A program made the position numbers and the translations under genes. Positions 33,778 through 42,255 of a stretch of DNA of 64,000 bases are shown here, one piece after another. Each line of letters begins with the position of its first letter. Within the stretch, counting starts at the first letter, position 1. The notes under the pieces are model-generated. The model did not search any database, was not told where the DNA came from, and was given only the letters and a program-made list of their open reading frames with translations. Origin of the DNA: DAISIK01 sp036822055 (GTDB lineage Bacteria > Verrucomicrobiota > Verrucomicrobiia > Opitutales > Puniceicoccaceae); contig DAISIK010000004.1 of the NCBI GenBank assembly GCA_036822055.1, positions 57,529-121,528 of the forward strand. The letters are read 5' to 3'.

Positions 33778-34713
33778 ATGACTATTATTGCTCTTCCATT
33801 CGGCTTGCTAGGGGTTGTTTTCTGGTTGGCATTTGGAATCTCACCGCTGGGGAATCCTCAGGAGCGGGAACCAGCCGAGATCTCGATCATGAGTTGGAAC
33901 GTTTATAACTACTTGGAAATGGACCGGATGACCGAGGACGGATTTCGCCCTGCTTATCCGAAGCCCGAGGCGGAGAAGGCTGCTTTGAGGGCGGTCATTC
34001 AGGAGATCGATCCGGATCTTTTGCTGCTGCAGGAAATCGGTGGAGCATCCTATCTGAAGGAGTTACAGCGGGATTTGGCCCGTGAAGGTCTGGAATATGC
34101 GCACGGCTTTATTGCGGAGGGGGCAGATCCGGTCCGCAAGTTGGGCATCCTTTCGAAGATTGAGCCAATTGAGGTGGTTGAAATCAATGATCTCAATTTT
34201 CACTACCGGGGCGATCGGGAGCTGGTGCGGCGTGGCTTACAGGGGGCTCTGTTCGAGCACGGTGGAGGAGAGCTGTGGGTTTATAATCTGCACCTGAAAA
34301 GTCGGTTCACAAACTTTTCGGATGATCCTCAATCCGAGGAGCGGAGGAAAAGGGAGGCTGGGGCGATCCGGGACTTCCTCATCACTAAGCATGGGGAAAC
34401 CGGGGGCAGTTATCTTGTGATGGGCGACTTTAACGATCATCCCGCGAGTGGCGCGGTAGCCCGCTTTCTCAGTATCGGGGGACGGGAACTGGGGAGACTG
34501 ATCGATGCAGCGGACTCGCGAGGGAACCGTTGGACTCATCGCTATGCCAAGCACGACAGCTACACGAGGGTTGATCTGGCGGTGGCGAGCGTGAGGTTTC
34601 TAGATTTGTTTCAAGCTAAGGGCAGCGTGGTGGACACCTCCGAGGTGTTGGAGGCCAGCGACCACCGTCCTTTGCTCCTGACTGTCAGCGCAATGGCTTT
34701 TCGAAATCCTTGA
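33778..34713 (+). CDS. Endonuclease/exonuclease/phosphatase (EEP) family protein
   Basis: The 311-residue protein has the EEP fold motifs MSWNVYNY, LLLQEIGG, VMGDFNDHP and the terminal ASDHRPLL. It opens with a hydrophobic helix (IIALPFGLLGVVFWLAFG), either a signal anchor or a signal peptide, so the enzyme is probably periplasmic or membrane-tethered. Metal-dependent cleavage of a phosphodiester or phosphomonoester is expected. The ATG at 33778 is preferred over the TTG just before it. It is 3 bases downstream of the protease gene. Confidence 0.85.
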   Translation: MTIIALPFGLLGVVFWLAFGISPLGNPQEREPAEISIMSWNVYNYLEMDRMTEDGFRPAYPKPEAEKAALRAVIQEIDPDLLLLQEIGGASYLKELQRDLAREGLEYAHGFIAEGADPVRKLGILSKIEPIEVVEINDLNFHYRGDRELVRRGLQGALFEHGGGELWVYNLHLKSRFTNFSDDPQSEERRKREAGAIRDFLITKHGETGGSYLVMGDFNDHPASGAVARFLSIGGRELGRLIDAADSRGNRWTHRYAKHDSYTRVDLAVASVRFLDLFQAKGSVVDTSEVLEASDHRPLLLTVSAMAFRNP

Positions 34714-34720
34714 ATTCCCC

Positions 34721-35131
34721 ATGGAGGATGGTCATATTGAGGGAATGTCCGGGGCGGCGATTTTGATTGTAGAGGACGATCCAGAGTTTGGGAAGCTGTT
34801 GGAAAGCTATGCGGAGCTATCGGGCTATCTCCACCGGTCGGTGATCTCGGCCGGAGCGGCCTTTGACATCATTGGTCAAGAGGCTTTTGACCTGATCATT
34901 ACGGACTACCTGATGCCGGGGACAAGTGGCTTGGCGATGGCTCGTCGGGTGAGGGCGGCGGGGTACACCCTGCCCATTGTTTTATTGAGTGGGCACCTGA
35001 CGACCCGGCTCTATGAGGAGGCAAGAAAATCCGGAGTCAATCGGGTGCTTGCAAAACCTTTGACCTTGGAGCTGTTTCGTACTGAGACTGCAGAGGTGCT
35101 CGGCAGGTATCGGCTCGGCGAGCGAAACTGA
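34721..35131 (+). CDS. Single-domain response regulator (receiver)
   Basis: The 136-residue protein is a bare CheY-like receiver: acidic pocket ILIVEDDPEF, phospho-acceptor Asp in LIITDYLMPGTSG, Ser in IVLLSGHLT and Lys in VLAKPLTLE. No output domain follows. A start at MSGAAILIV, eight codons in, is possible. Its position just before a type II/IV pilus-type ATPase suggests control of that assembly or of a kinase elsewhere. The orphan kinase at 22482-23957 is one candidate partner, without direct evidence. Confidence 0.88.
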   Translation: MEDGHIEGMSGAAILIVEDDPEFGKLLESYAELSGYLHRSVISAGAAFDIIGQEAFDLIITDYLMPGTSGLAMARRVRAAGYTLPIVLLSGHLTTRLYEEARKSGVNRVLAKPLTLELFRTETAEVLGRYRLGERN

Positions 35132-35167
35132 GAGAGCGCATCCCTAGGAACAAAACGGAGCAACCCG

Positions 35168-36931
35168 ATGGCATTATCACGAACCCAGCTACAGATCGTA
35201 AAGAAGCTTGAGGAGCTCAAACACCTTTCGGGGGAGCAGGTCGCAGAAATGCAGAGCTCGAAGGAGGGCTACCAAGGGGATGAATTTGACCGATTCCTGA
35301 TCGAGCAGTACCGAATCAACCACTTTGACTTGATTGTCGGCAAATCGCTTGCGCTCAAAATCATGCCGTTCAATGCCCGGCGTTATTTCATAGGTGAGCG
35401 GGCCTTTGAAATCCTCGACAAGGATTTTTGTGAATCGAAGATGGTGTTACCGCTCGGGGTGGTGGGCAACTATCTGGCGGTTGCAATGCACAACCCATTT
35501 GATGTCGAGCTGATCGACTCGATTCGCTCGGCATCGGGGATGAAGGTAGAGGTCCTTCTGACCCCAAAAGATGACCTGGTCAGCATCCTCGAGGCCAAGC
35601 CGGATACCATCGGTTCAGGTGATTTTGGTGATGTGGTGGACCAGATCGATGCGGCGATGGGCATCGAGGACATTGAAATTGACGAGACCGCCGATGAGGA
35701 AGCGGCCCCCATTATCCAGTTGGCCAACCGGATCATAGAGGACGCCTACTATTCGGGAGGGAGTGACATTCACATTGAGCCGTTTGAGGACGAAACACGG
35801 GTGCGGGTGCGGGTGGACGGGATTTGTTCGACTAAGCTGGTCCTGCCCAACCGGGCAACCCGGGCATTGGTGGCGCGCCTCAAGGTGATGGCGCAACTGG
35901 ACATTGCCGAGCGGCGGTTGCCCCAGGATGGCCGCATCATCTTCAGGCAATTTAGCCGCAAGGGAATCGATATTGACCTGCGGGTGGCGACGGCTCCCTT
36001 AAACCACGGCGAAGGGATGGTAATGCGGATTCTGGACAAGCAGAAGTCGACCTTGCCCCTGCCGGCGCTGGGCTTCTCGGTGGAAAATCTGGAAACCTAT
36101 CGGAAGCTTATTCGGAGACCTTACGGGATGATTCTTCACTGTGGCCCGACGGGTTCCGGGAAATCGATGACCCTTTATTCGGCACTCAACGAGATCAACG
36201 ATCCTGAGGTGTGCATTCGGACGGCGGAGGACCCCATTGAGTACACCCTGCACGGGATCTGTCAGATGCAGATGAACAAGAAGATCGGGCTGAGCTTCGC
36301 CAATGCCCTGCGGGCATTTTTGCGACAGGACCCGGACATCATCCTGGTGGGTGAAATTCGTGACCACGAGACCGCTCAGATTGCGATCGAGGCAGCCCTC
36401 ACGGGGCACATGCTCTTCAGCACCTTGCACACCAATGATGCGCCGTCTTCGATTTCTCGACTGACTGAGATGGAGATCGAACCTTTCATGATCTCGGCTT
36501 CGCTCGTATGTATCTGCGCTCAACGTTTGATGCGGAGGGTCTGCAAGAACTGCCGAGTGCCCTACGAGCCGGAGGGAAATGAAAAGGAAATCATCGAAAA
36601 GGCGATCCAGTGGTCCGGGCAGATTTATCGTGCCAGTGACAAGGGTTGTCCGGTTTGCGGCGGTAAAGGTTACAAGGGACGGGTTGGCATCCACGAGCTG
36701 ATGGCGGTGAGTGAGGAGTTGATCAAGGGAATCAACGCACGGCTGGAATCAGTCCGGCTCAAGGCGATCGCCAAGGCCAACGGAATGAAGACCCTTCATC
36801 AGGACAGTATGTTAAAAATCAAGGACGGGGTTAGTACGATGGGCGAGGCGCTGGGTACGGTACCTCCGGACATGGAAAAGGACTCAATGCTTGAGCTGGC
36901 GAAGGCAGAGCTGGAAGAAGCCCTGGTTTGA
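35168..36931 (+). CDS. PilB/GspE-family type II secretion / type IV pilus assembly ATPase
   Basis: The 587-residue protein has a GspE N-terminal (MshEN-type) domain at about residues 50-140 and the ATPase core: Walker A HCGPTGSGKSMTLYSALNEI, Walker B-region IILVGEIRDHETAQIA and the His-box HMLFSTLHTNDAPSS. A zinc-binding pair of Cys-x2-Cys motifs (VCKNCRVPYEP and GCPVCGGKGYKGR) completes it. It powers pilus or pseudopilus polymerisation from the cytosolic face. No inner-membrane platform (PilC/GspF) or retraction ATPase is adjacent, so the rest of the machine must lie elsewhere. Confidence 0.93.
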   Translation: MALSRTQLQIVKKLEELKHLSGEQVAEMQSSKEGYQGDEFDRFLIEQYRINHFDLIVGKSLALKIMPFNARRYFIGERAFEILDKDFCESKMVLPLGVVGNYLAVAMHNPFDVELIDSIRSASGMKVEVLLTPKDDLVSILEAKPDTIGSGDFGDVVDQIDAAMGIEDIEIDETADEEAAPIIQLANRIIEDAYYSGGSDIHIEPFEDETRVRVRVDGICSTKLVLPNRATRALVARLKVMAQLDIAERRLPQDGRIIFRQFSRKGIDIDLRVATAPLNHGEGMVMRILDKQKSTLPLPALGFSVENLETYRKLIRRPYGMILHCGPTGSGKSMTLYSALNEINDPEVCIRTAEDPIEYTLHGICQMQMNKKIGLSFANALRAFLRQDPDIILVGEIRDHETAQIAIEAALTGHMLFSTLHTNDAPSSISRLTEMEIEPFMISASLVCICAQRLMRRVCKNCRVPYEPEGNEKEIIEKAIQWSGQIYRASDKGCPVCGGKGYKGRVGIHELMAVSEELIKGINARLESVRLKAIAKANGMKTLHQDSMLKIKDGVSTMGEALGTVPPDMEKDSMLELAKAELEEALV

Positions 36932-37022
36932 ATCGGGCGAGAGCATTGCAGCGGGGCTCCTTGAGAACTTGACGCGGCTGGACGAGCACCCGCATGATTT
37001 TGTGCTGAACCCCTCTTAATTT

Positions 37023-37595
37023 ATGGAAGACGATACTCGAGCTGTGCTGGAAAAGCAGAAGGCGGAAACCCAAAAAGCGGTCGAACACACGCTGCACGAA
37101 TTTGACTCCCTCCACACGGGGAAGGCATCGCCGGGGATGGTTGAGGGACTTTCGGTGGATGTTTCATCCTACGGCTCGACGATGTCTCTGCGGGATATTT
37201 CGGCGATTACGACTCCAGACGCCAGGACGATCCACGTCCAACCTTGGGATCGGAGCGTGATTAAGGATATTGAAAAAGCCATTCAAAAGGCGAATCTCGG
37301 AATCAATCCAATGGTTGATGGAGATCTGATCCGTCTCTCGATACCGGAGCTGAGCCGCGAACGACGGGTCGAGATGGGGAAGATTGCCGGTACTATGGGC
37401 GAAGATGGCAAGATTGGAGTACGGCAAGCTCGTAGGACCGCAATGGATACGCTCAAGACCCTGGAAAAGGATGGAGCGATCTCGGAGGATGAGGCGAAGC
37501 GGGCGGAGAAAGAGGTCCAGAAAGTTACCGATGATGCGGTGGCAAAGATCGAGAAAGCTCTCGAGGCGAAGCAACAGGATTTGTTGAAGGTCTGA
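37023..37595 (+). CDS. frr: Ribosome recycling factor
   Basis: The 190-residue protein shows RRF motifs: an N-terminal helix leading to LHTGKASPGMVEGLSVDVSSYGS, then VQPWDRSVIKDIEKAI, NPMVDGDLIRLSIPELSRERR and a C-terminal coiled coil. With EF-G it splits post-termination ribosomes. Length and motif order are normal. proB follows 17 bases later in the same direction, which suggests cotranscription. No pyrH or tsf, common neighbours in other bacteria, is present here. Confidence 0.95.
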   Translation: MEDDTRAVLEKQKAETQKAVEHTLHEFDSLHTGKASPGMVEGLSVDVSSYGSTMSLRDISAITTPDARTIHVQPWDRSVIKDIEKAIQKANLGINPMVDGDLIRLSIPELSRERRVEMGKIAGTMGEDGKIGVRQARRTAMDTLKTLEKDGAISEDEAKRAEKEVQKVTDDAVAKIEKALEAKQQDLLKV

Positions 37596-37612
37596 AGCTG
37601 GCGCTCGAGTAA

Positions 37613-38725
37613 ATGACCGCGAACCGGCAAGCGATCCGGCGGATCGTGATAAAACTGGGGACCGGCGTCCTCACCAAGGGTATCGGGGAAATTGATCGGG
37701 AGGTTCTCCGGTCCGTTTCTGGCGACCTGGCCAAGTTGCGTGCCGACGGGGCAGAGGTGTGCCTGGTGAGTAGTGGGGCAGTGGGGATGGGGATGAAGAG
37801 CCTCGGCTTCACTTACCGTCCGAGCGTCCTTGCGGATCTGCAGGCTTGTGCGGCGATCGGCCAAATTCATTTGATGAATGCCTGGAGGGAGACCCTGGGA
37901 GAGTGCGGATTGGAGGCCTCCCAGATTCTCCTCACCCGGGAGGACGTTCGCCATCGGGAGCGACACCTGGCGGTGCGTTCGGTGATTGAGCGGATCTTTG
38001 CGGCGGGAAAGATCATTCCGATCATCAACGAGAATGATTCGGTTAGCACGGCCGAGATTCGCTTTGGTGACAACGACGTCTTGAGTGCGCTGGTGGCCAG
38101 CCTCCTCCACGCTGATCTTTTGTTAATCCTTTCGACTGCGCCCGGGCTGATCGACCCAGCGAGCGGGAAAGTCCAGGTGGTGGTTGGCAAAATCGATGAA
38201 AGGATCGAAGCGATGGCGGGTGGAACGACCAGCCAAACGGCGGTGGGCGGGATGGTGACCAAATTGGCAGCCGCCAAGATCGCCAATCGATCTGGCTGCG
38301 GCGTTTTTATTGGTGAGGGGCGAAAGGAGGGGATAGCGCTTCGGATGCTGGCGGGAGAGCCGGAGGGAACTTTCTTCGTTCCCGAAGAGACCCGAATCAG
38401 CTCGCGGAAGCGATGGTTGGCCTTTTTTCAGCGATCGGCTGGCAGCCTGGTGCTTGATCCCGGAGCCGTGCGAGCGGTCAAGGAAAACGGCCGGAGCTTG
38501 CTGGCGAAGGGGATCCTCGGAGTGGAGGGAACCTTCTCAGCCAACGAAGTGGTGGCCCTTAAAGATGCCGGGGGTAATCTGATTGCCAAGGGAATCGTCG
38601 CATTCGGCAACCGGGAGCTGCAGGAAATCAAGGGAATGGCAAACCAGGAGATAGCCCTCCGGTTTCCGGACCAGCGCCGTTTGGAAGTCATCCATCGCGA
38701 CGACCTGGTCCTCAACCACGACTGA
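37613..38725 (+). CDS. proB: Glutamate 5-kinase with PUA domain
   Basis: The 370-residue protein has an amino-acid kinase domain (IVIKLGTGVLTK, VSSGAVGMGMKSL, INENDSVSTAEIRFGDND, TAPGLID and GGMVTKLAAAKIA). A C-terminal PUA domain follows at about residues 280-360 (LAKGILGVEGTFSANEVVALKD). It phosphorylates glutamate as the first step of proline synthesis. proA is not adjacent on this side. The gene converges with fucI, with a hairpin between them. Confidence 0.95.
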   Translation: MTANRQAIRRIVIKLGTGVLTKGIGEIDREVLRSVSGDLAKLRADGAEVCLVSSGAVGMGMKSLGFTYRPSVLADLQACAAIGQIHLMNAWRETLGECGLEASQILLTREDVRHRERHLAVRSVIERIFAAGKIIPIINENDSVSTAEIRFGDNDVLSALVASLLHADLLLILSTAPGLIDPASGKVQVVVGKIDERIEAMAGGTTSQTAVGGMVTKLAAAKIANRSGCGVFIGEGRKEGIALRMLAGEPEGTFFVPEETRISSRKRWLAFFQRSAGSLVLDPGAVRAVKENGRSLLAKGILGVEGTFSANEVVALKDAGGNLIAKGIVAFGNRELQEIKGMANQEIALRFPDQRRLEVIHRDDLVLNHD

Positions 38726-38775
38726 TGGCCCAAGCCGGGGCGGTTTGCCGGTGTTTTCGATTCAGGACTTGAGAA

Positions 38776-38808
38776 CTCGGGCACCGGGCAGAAGACCCGA
38801 TACCCGAG
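38776..38808. terminator. Candidate bidirectional hairpin between convergent proB and fucI
   Basis: CTCGGG (38776-38781) pairs with CCCGAG (38803-38808). Within it CGGG (38785-38788) pairs with CCCG (38796-38799), leaving a symmetric 3+3 internal loop and a 7-base terminal loop. Its place between two convergent stop codons favours a terminator, but no T-tract follows on either strand. Confidence 0.4.
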
Positions 38809-38817
38809 CCAATTTAC

Positions 38818-40602
38818 CTACTTGTAGAGGGGGCCGTAGGATTGACAGGCGCGGAAGTCGGCTGCCTCGAGATCTGCAGTTCCGAAGGCCCGCCAGGCGC
38901 TGGGGCGGAAAATCCGTTGCTCGTCGATGTTGTGCATGTAGACGGGGATGCGGAGCATCGCAGCCAGGGTAAGGTAGAGGTGGCCGACGTGGCCGGCGGT
39001 CATGACGCAGTGGTTGGCTCCCCAATTGTTCATCACATCATAGGTCGAACGGAACGCCCCGCTACCGTTGAGGCGGGGAGCAAACCAGGTGGTCGGCCAG
39101 GTCGGGTTGGTCCGCTGATCGAGAACGTCGTGCACTGAATCGGGAAGATCCACGGTCCATCCCTCGGCCAGTTGGAGGCAGGGGCCGAGACCGGCGGCAA
39201 GGTTGAGGCGGAGCATGGTGGCGGCCATGCCGCCCTTGGTCCGGTAGCGGGTGCTCATGCCCCCTCCGGGGAAATACTCGGTAATGGAGGGATGCCAAGT
39301 GGTGTTGCCAAGGTGAGCTTCGACCTCCTCGTCAGTAACCTCCCAGAATGGCTTGATGGTCGGTGCTCCAGAGGCATCCTTTTGGTCCCCGGTGCCGTCA
39401 AGGGCGGCCGGTCCGGAATTGATCAGGTGCAGGAGGCCGCCGGAGGCCGCTCCCTCGAGCTGGTAGCCATGAGCAACCCTTGCAACAGCCTCCGGGCTCC
39501 AGTAGGTCCGCAGGTCAGCAAAAATTTGGGCGGTGTGGGTGAGCAGCCAGCCAAAGAGCATGCCAGCCCCGTTAAGGGCGTCGTTCTCGGTAGCCACGAT
39601 GTAGGGCGCCCGTTTGCCATTCCAATCAAAGGAAGAGTTGAGGATGGCTTCCATGAAGTCTCCGTTGGGGTAGTGATCGGTCCACTGGCGCTGACCTTGA
39701 AATCCGGAGGCGATGGCGTAGTGGCCCTGGGCCTGCTCTCCATAGCCCATTTCGGCCAGTTGAGGATTTCCAACCATCAAATCGCGGGCGATGAGGGCCA
39801 TCTTAACCGAGTCCTCCCATTCGCGGTCCAGTTGCTGGCGGGTCCGGCGGGTAGTTTCGCTGTTGTAGTCCTCTCCCTCGGGGCAGTGGGATTTTACCCA
39901 AGCGAGAGCCTTTTGGTACTCTTGGGGGTCGTAGGTTTCCTTGGCCATGCGGCCTACGAATTCGGTCATGTCGATGGCTTCGACGCGCATGCCGAGGTAG
40001 TTTTCCCAGAAGGATTGATCCAGGACCGAACCGGCGATGCCCATGGAGGTACCGCCCATGGAGAGGTAGGCCTTGCCGCGCATGAAGGCGACGGCGAGCC
40101 CGGCCCGGGCAAAATTAAGAAGCTTCTCGACGACATCTTCGGGGATAGCCTGATCCCCGGCATCCTGCACATCCTTGCCGTAAATCCCGAAGGCGGGGAG
40201 GCCCTTTTGGGTGTGTCCTGCGAGAACAGCGGCGAGGTAGACGGCTCCGGGGCGTTCGGTCCCGTTAAAGCCCCAAACCGCCTTGGGACGGTGGGGGTCC
40301 ATGTCCATGGTTTCGGAACCATAGCACCAGCAGGGCGTGACGGTCAGGCTGAGGCCAACCCCTTCTCGCTGAAACTTTTCCTCACAGGCAGCAGCTTCGC
40401 GGACTCCGCCGATGGTTTGATCGGCGATGACGCAGGAAACCGGGCTGCCGTCCGGATAGCGAAGGGTATCCGAATAAAGTTGAGCGACTCTCTGCGCGAG
40501 ACCCATAGTCTGGTCTTCGAGAGATTCGCGGACGCCTCCGAGGCGGCCATCAATAGTCGGGCGGATTCCGATTTTGGGGAAGGAGAAGGGGGGTAGGCTC
40601 AT
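38818..40602 (-). CDS. fucI: L-fucose isomerase
   Basis: The 594-residue protein matches FucI along its length: KIGIRPTIDGRLGGVRESLE at the start, TPCWCYGSETMDMDP, WGFNGTERPGAVYLAA and FQGQRQWTDHYPNGDFMEA. VATENDALNG carries the catalytic Glu, FADLRTYWSPEA the catalytic Asp, and NWGANH the metal-ligand His. It interconverts L-fucose and L-fuculose and often also acts on D-arabinose. It is the last gene of the leftward deoR-kinase-mqo-fucI operon, 135 bases behind mqo, so it may also have its own promoter in that gap. The product feeds the kinase and the class II aldolase of the microcompartment locus. Confidence 0.96.
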   Translation of the reverse strand: MSLPPFSFPKIGIRPTIDGRLGGVRESLEDQTMGLAQRVAQLYSDTLRYPDGSPVSCVIADQTIGGVREAAACEEKFQREGVGLSLTVTPCWCYGSETMDMDPHRPKAVWGFNGTERPGAVYLAAVLAGHTQKGLPAFGIYGKDVQDAGDQAIPEDVVEKLLNFARAGLAVAFMRGKAYLSMGGTSMGIAGSVLDQSFWENYLGMRVEAIDMTEFVGRMAKETYDPQEYQKALAWVKSHCPEGEDYNSETTRRTRQQLDREWEDSVKMALIARDLMVGNPQLAEMGYGEQAQGHYAIASGFQGQRQWTDHYPNGDFMEAILNSSFDWNGKRAPYIVATENDALNGAGMLFGWLLTHTAQIFADLRTYWSPEAVARVAHGYQLEGAASGGLLHLINSGPAALDGTGDQKDASGAPTIKPFWEVTDEEVEAHLGNTTWHPSITEYFPGGGMSTRYRTKGGMAATMLRLNLAAGLGPCLQLAEGWTVDLPDSVHDVLDQRTNPTWPTTWFAPRLNGSGAFRSTYDVMNNWGANHCVMTAGHVGHLYLTLAAMLRIPVYMHNIDEQRIFRPSAWRAFGTADLEAADFRACQSYGPLYK

Positions 40603-40718
40603 GTTTAAAAGGAGGTTTGCTGGGGAAGAAGAACTTCAGAAAACAAGATGAAGCTTGCTCTGAGGGACCTGAATTATCCAGCCAAATTTAATGCTCAAAG
40701 TCCTCAAGCAAAACCATT

Positions 40719-40737
40719 GTATCCAAAAGTTGGATAC
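40719..40737 (-). promoter_or_regulatory. Perfect inverted repeat just after mqo
   Basis: GTATCCAA (40719-40726) and TTGGATAC (40730-40737) form an 8-bp perfect stem around a 3-base loop, directly adjoining the mqo stop codon (40738-40740). As RNA it is a hairpin that could attenuate transcription or stabilise the upstream mRNA. As DNA it could be an operator for fucI. The bases that follow (leftwards) include only a short interrupted T run, so a strong terminator is unlikely. Confidence 0.45.
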
Positions 40738-42243
40738 TCATTCCTTGAGACAGCCGAGGACTTTGAAAGCTTCCTGACTAAGGTTCTGTTGAAGCCCGGC
40801 ATGTTCCGGGAGGCTGAGATCCTGGTCGTGGGAGGGAACCATGGCCTTGAAGCGGGCCTCGCCTTCCGGGGTGGCAAGTTCCTCTCCGAAGCAGCGTTTG
40901 ATAACCTCGACAATGATATTGACCGATACGGAGGCCCCTGGAGAAGCCCCGAGAAGGGCGGAGATACTCCGATCCTCAGCGGTCAGGACTTCGGTGCCGA
41001 AGTGGACGATGCCGGCATCTCCGTCTTCTTTTTTGATGGCCTGGACGCGGATCCCGGCATCAATCAGCTTCCAGTCGTCCGGATTGGCTTGCGGGTAGAA
41101 CTTAAGGAGTTCGCCGAGGCGAGTTTTCATGCTTTGAAGGCCCTGCTGAATCAGGTAGCGGACGAGGGGCAGGTTGTGGAGGCCCACCTTGACGAGGGAG
41201 GCAAAGTTATCCAACCGGATGGAGCCAGGGAGATCTGTCCAGCGACCCTCAAGGTGGAGGAATTTGGTCGTCCAGGCAGCATAGGGACCAAAGAGGAGGG
41301 CTTTTTTGCCGTTGATGACACGGGTGTCGAGGTGGGGAACTGCCATGGTGGGAGCGGCGCCCGGTGACATCCCGTAGACTTTGGCGAGGTGTTGTTCGAC
41401 GATTTCCGGCTTATCACATACCAGCCATTGGCCTCCGATGGGAAAGCCGCCAAAGCCCTTGCTCTCTTTGATTCCAGATTTTTGGAGAAGGGGCAAACTT
41501 CCGCCTCCGGCACCGACGAAGACGAACCTGGCAGTATTGGTAAAGGTGGCTTTGGTATCCAGATCCCTAACCTTCACGTTCCAGCGACCATCCTCCTTTT
41601 TAAGGTCGACGACACGATGGCGGGTGGCGAAGCCACAGCCGGATTGATTCCCGAGCCACTGAATGAGTTTACTGGCGAGGACGCCAAAATTAACGTCGGT
41701 GCCACGGTCGACCTTGGTGATGGCGATGGGGGTGTCGTCGCGGCCATTGACGAGGAGGGGGGCGAGTTGCCGGATTTCGTCCCGGTCCTCGGTAAAGGTC
41801 ATGTCCTTGAAAAAGTGGTGAGCCTGCATCTGGCGGAAGCGGGAGCGGAGGAAGTCAACCTGCTCCTGGCCGTAGACAAAACTGAGGTGGGGAACCGGAT
41901 TGATGAATTGTTCTGGTTGATCGATCATCCCGGAGCGGACGGCATAGGACCAGAATTGTTTGGATTGCTCGAATTGATTGAAGATCTCAATGGCCTTGGC
42001 GACCTCAACCTCGCCATCGGGACCATAATCGGGGGTGTAGCTAAGTTCGCAGAGTCCCGCATGACCGGTTCCAGCGTTGTGCCAGCCATTGGACGCTTCT
42101 TCGCCCAGGTTAGCGGTCATCTCGTAAAGCTGGATTTTCAGATGGGGAGCCAGCTCCTTGAGCATGGCGCCGAGGGTGGCAGACATAATTCCGGAACCGA
42201 TCAGGATGACATCTGGATTTTCGATTTGGTGCGGACTTTTCAT
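40738..42243 (-). CDS. mqo: Malate:quinone oxidoreductase
   Basis: The 501-residue FAD enzyme has the dinucleotide-binding start DVILIGSGIMSATLGAMLKEL, GWHNAGTGHAGLCELSYTP and GAGGGSLPLLQKSG, with LLGASPGASVSVNI near the C-terminus. These are strong Mqo signatures. It oxidises malate to oxaloacetate at the membrane and passes electrons directly to quinone. Being 12 bases from the kinase gene and ahead of fucI, it is part of the sugar operon rather than a TCA-cycle cluster. A malate dehydrogenase gene ends the divergent microcompartment operon (51236-52234), so the two may form an NADH-to-quinone malate shunt. Confidence 0.95.
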   Translation of the reverse strand: MKSPHQIENPDVILIGSGIMSATLGAMLKELAPHLKIQLYEMTANLGEEASNGWHNAGTGHAGLCELSYTPDYGPDGEVEVAKAIEIFNQFEQSKQFWSYAVRSGMIDQPEQFINPVPHLSFVYGQEQVDFLRSRFRQMQAHHFFKDMTFTEDRDEIRQLAPLLVNGRDDTPIAITKVDRGTDVNFGVLASKLIQWLGNQSGCGFATRHRVVDLKKEDGRWNVKVRDLDTKATFTNTARFVFVGAGGGSLPLLQKSGIKESKGFGGFPIGGQWLVCDKPEIVEQHLAKVYGMSPGAAPTMAVPHLDTRVINGKKALLFGPYAAWTTKFLHLEGRWTDLPGSIRLDNFASLVKVGLHNLPLVRYLIQQGLQSMKTRLGELLKFYPQANPDDWKLIDAGIRVQAIKKEDGDAGIVHFGTEVLTAEDRSISALLGASPGASVSVNIIVEVIKRCFGEELATPEGEARFKAMVPSHDQDLSLPEHAGLQQNLSQEAFKVLGCLKE

Positions 42244-42255
42244 AGGGCTGACGGA

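Noticed and set aside
39172..40596. 474-codon open frame on the plus strand opposite fucI
   Set aside because: It is the antisense shadow of the well-matched FucI gene; the translation is Gly/Val-rich with no domain motif.
40603..40737. Short GCTTG/CAAGC-type words near fucI resembling part of the deoR-pduL region
   Set aside because: Shared words are only 5-7 bases and differ in spacing, so I do not claim a second DeoR site.
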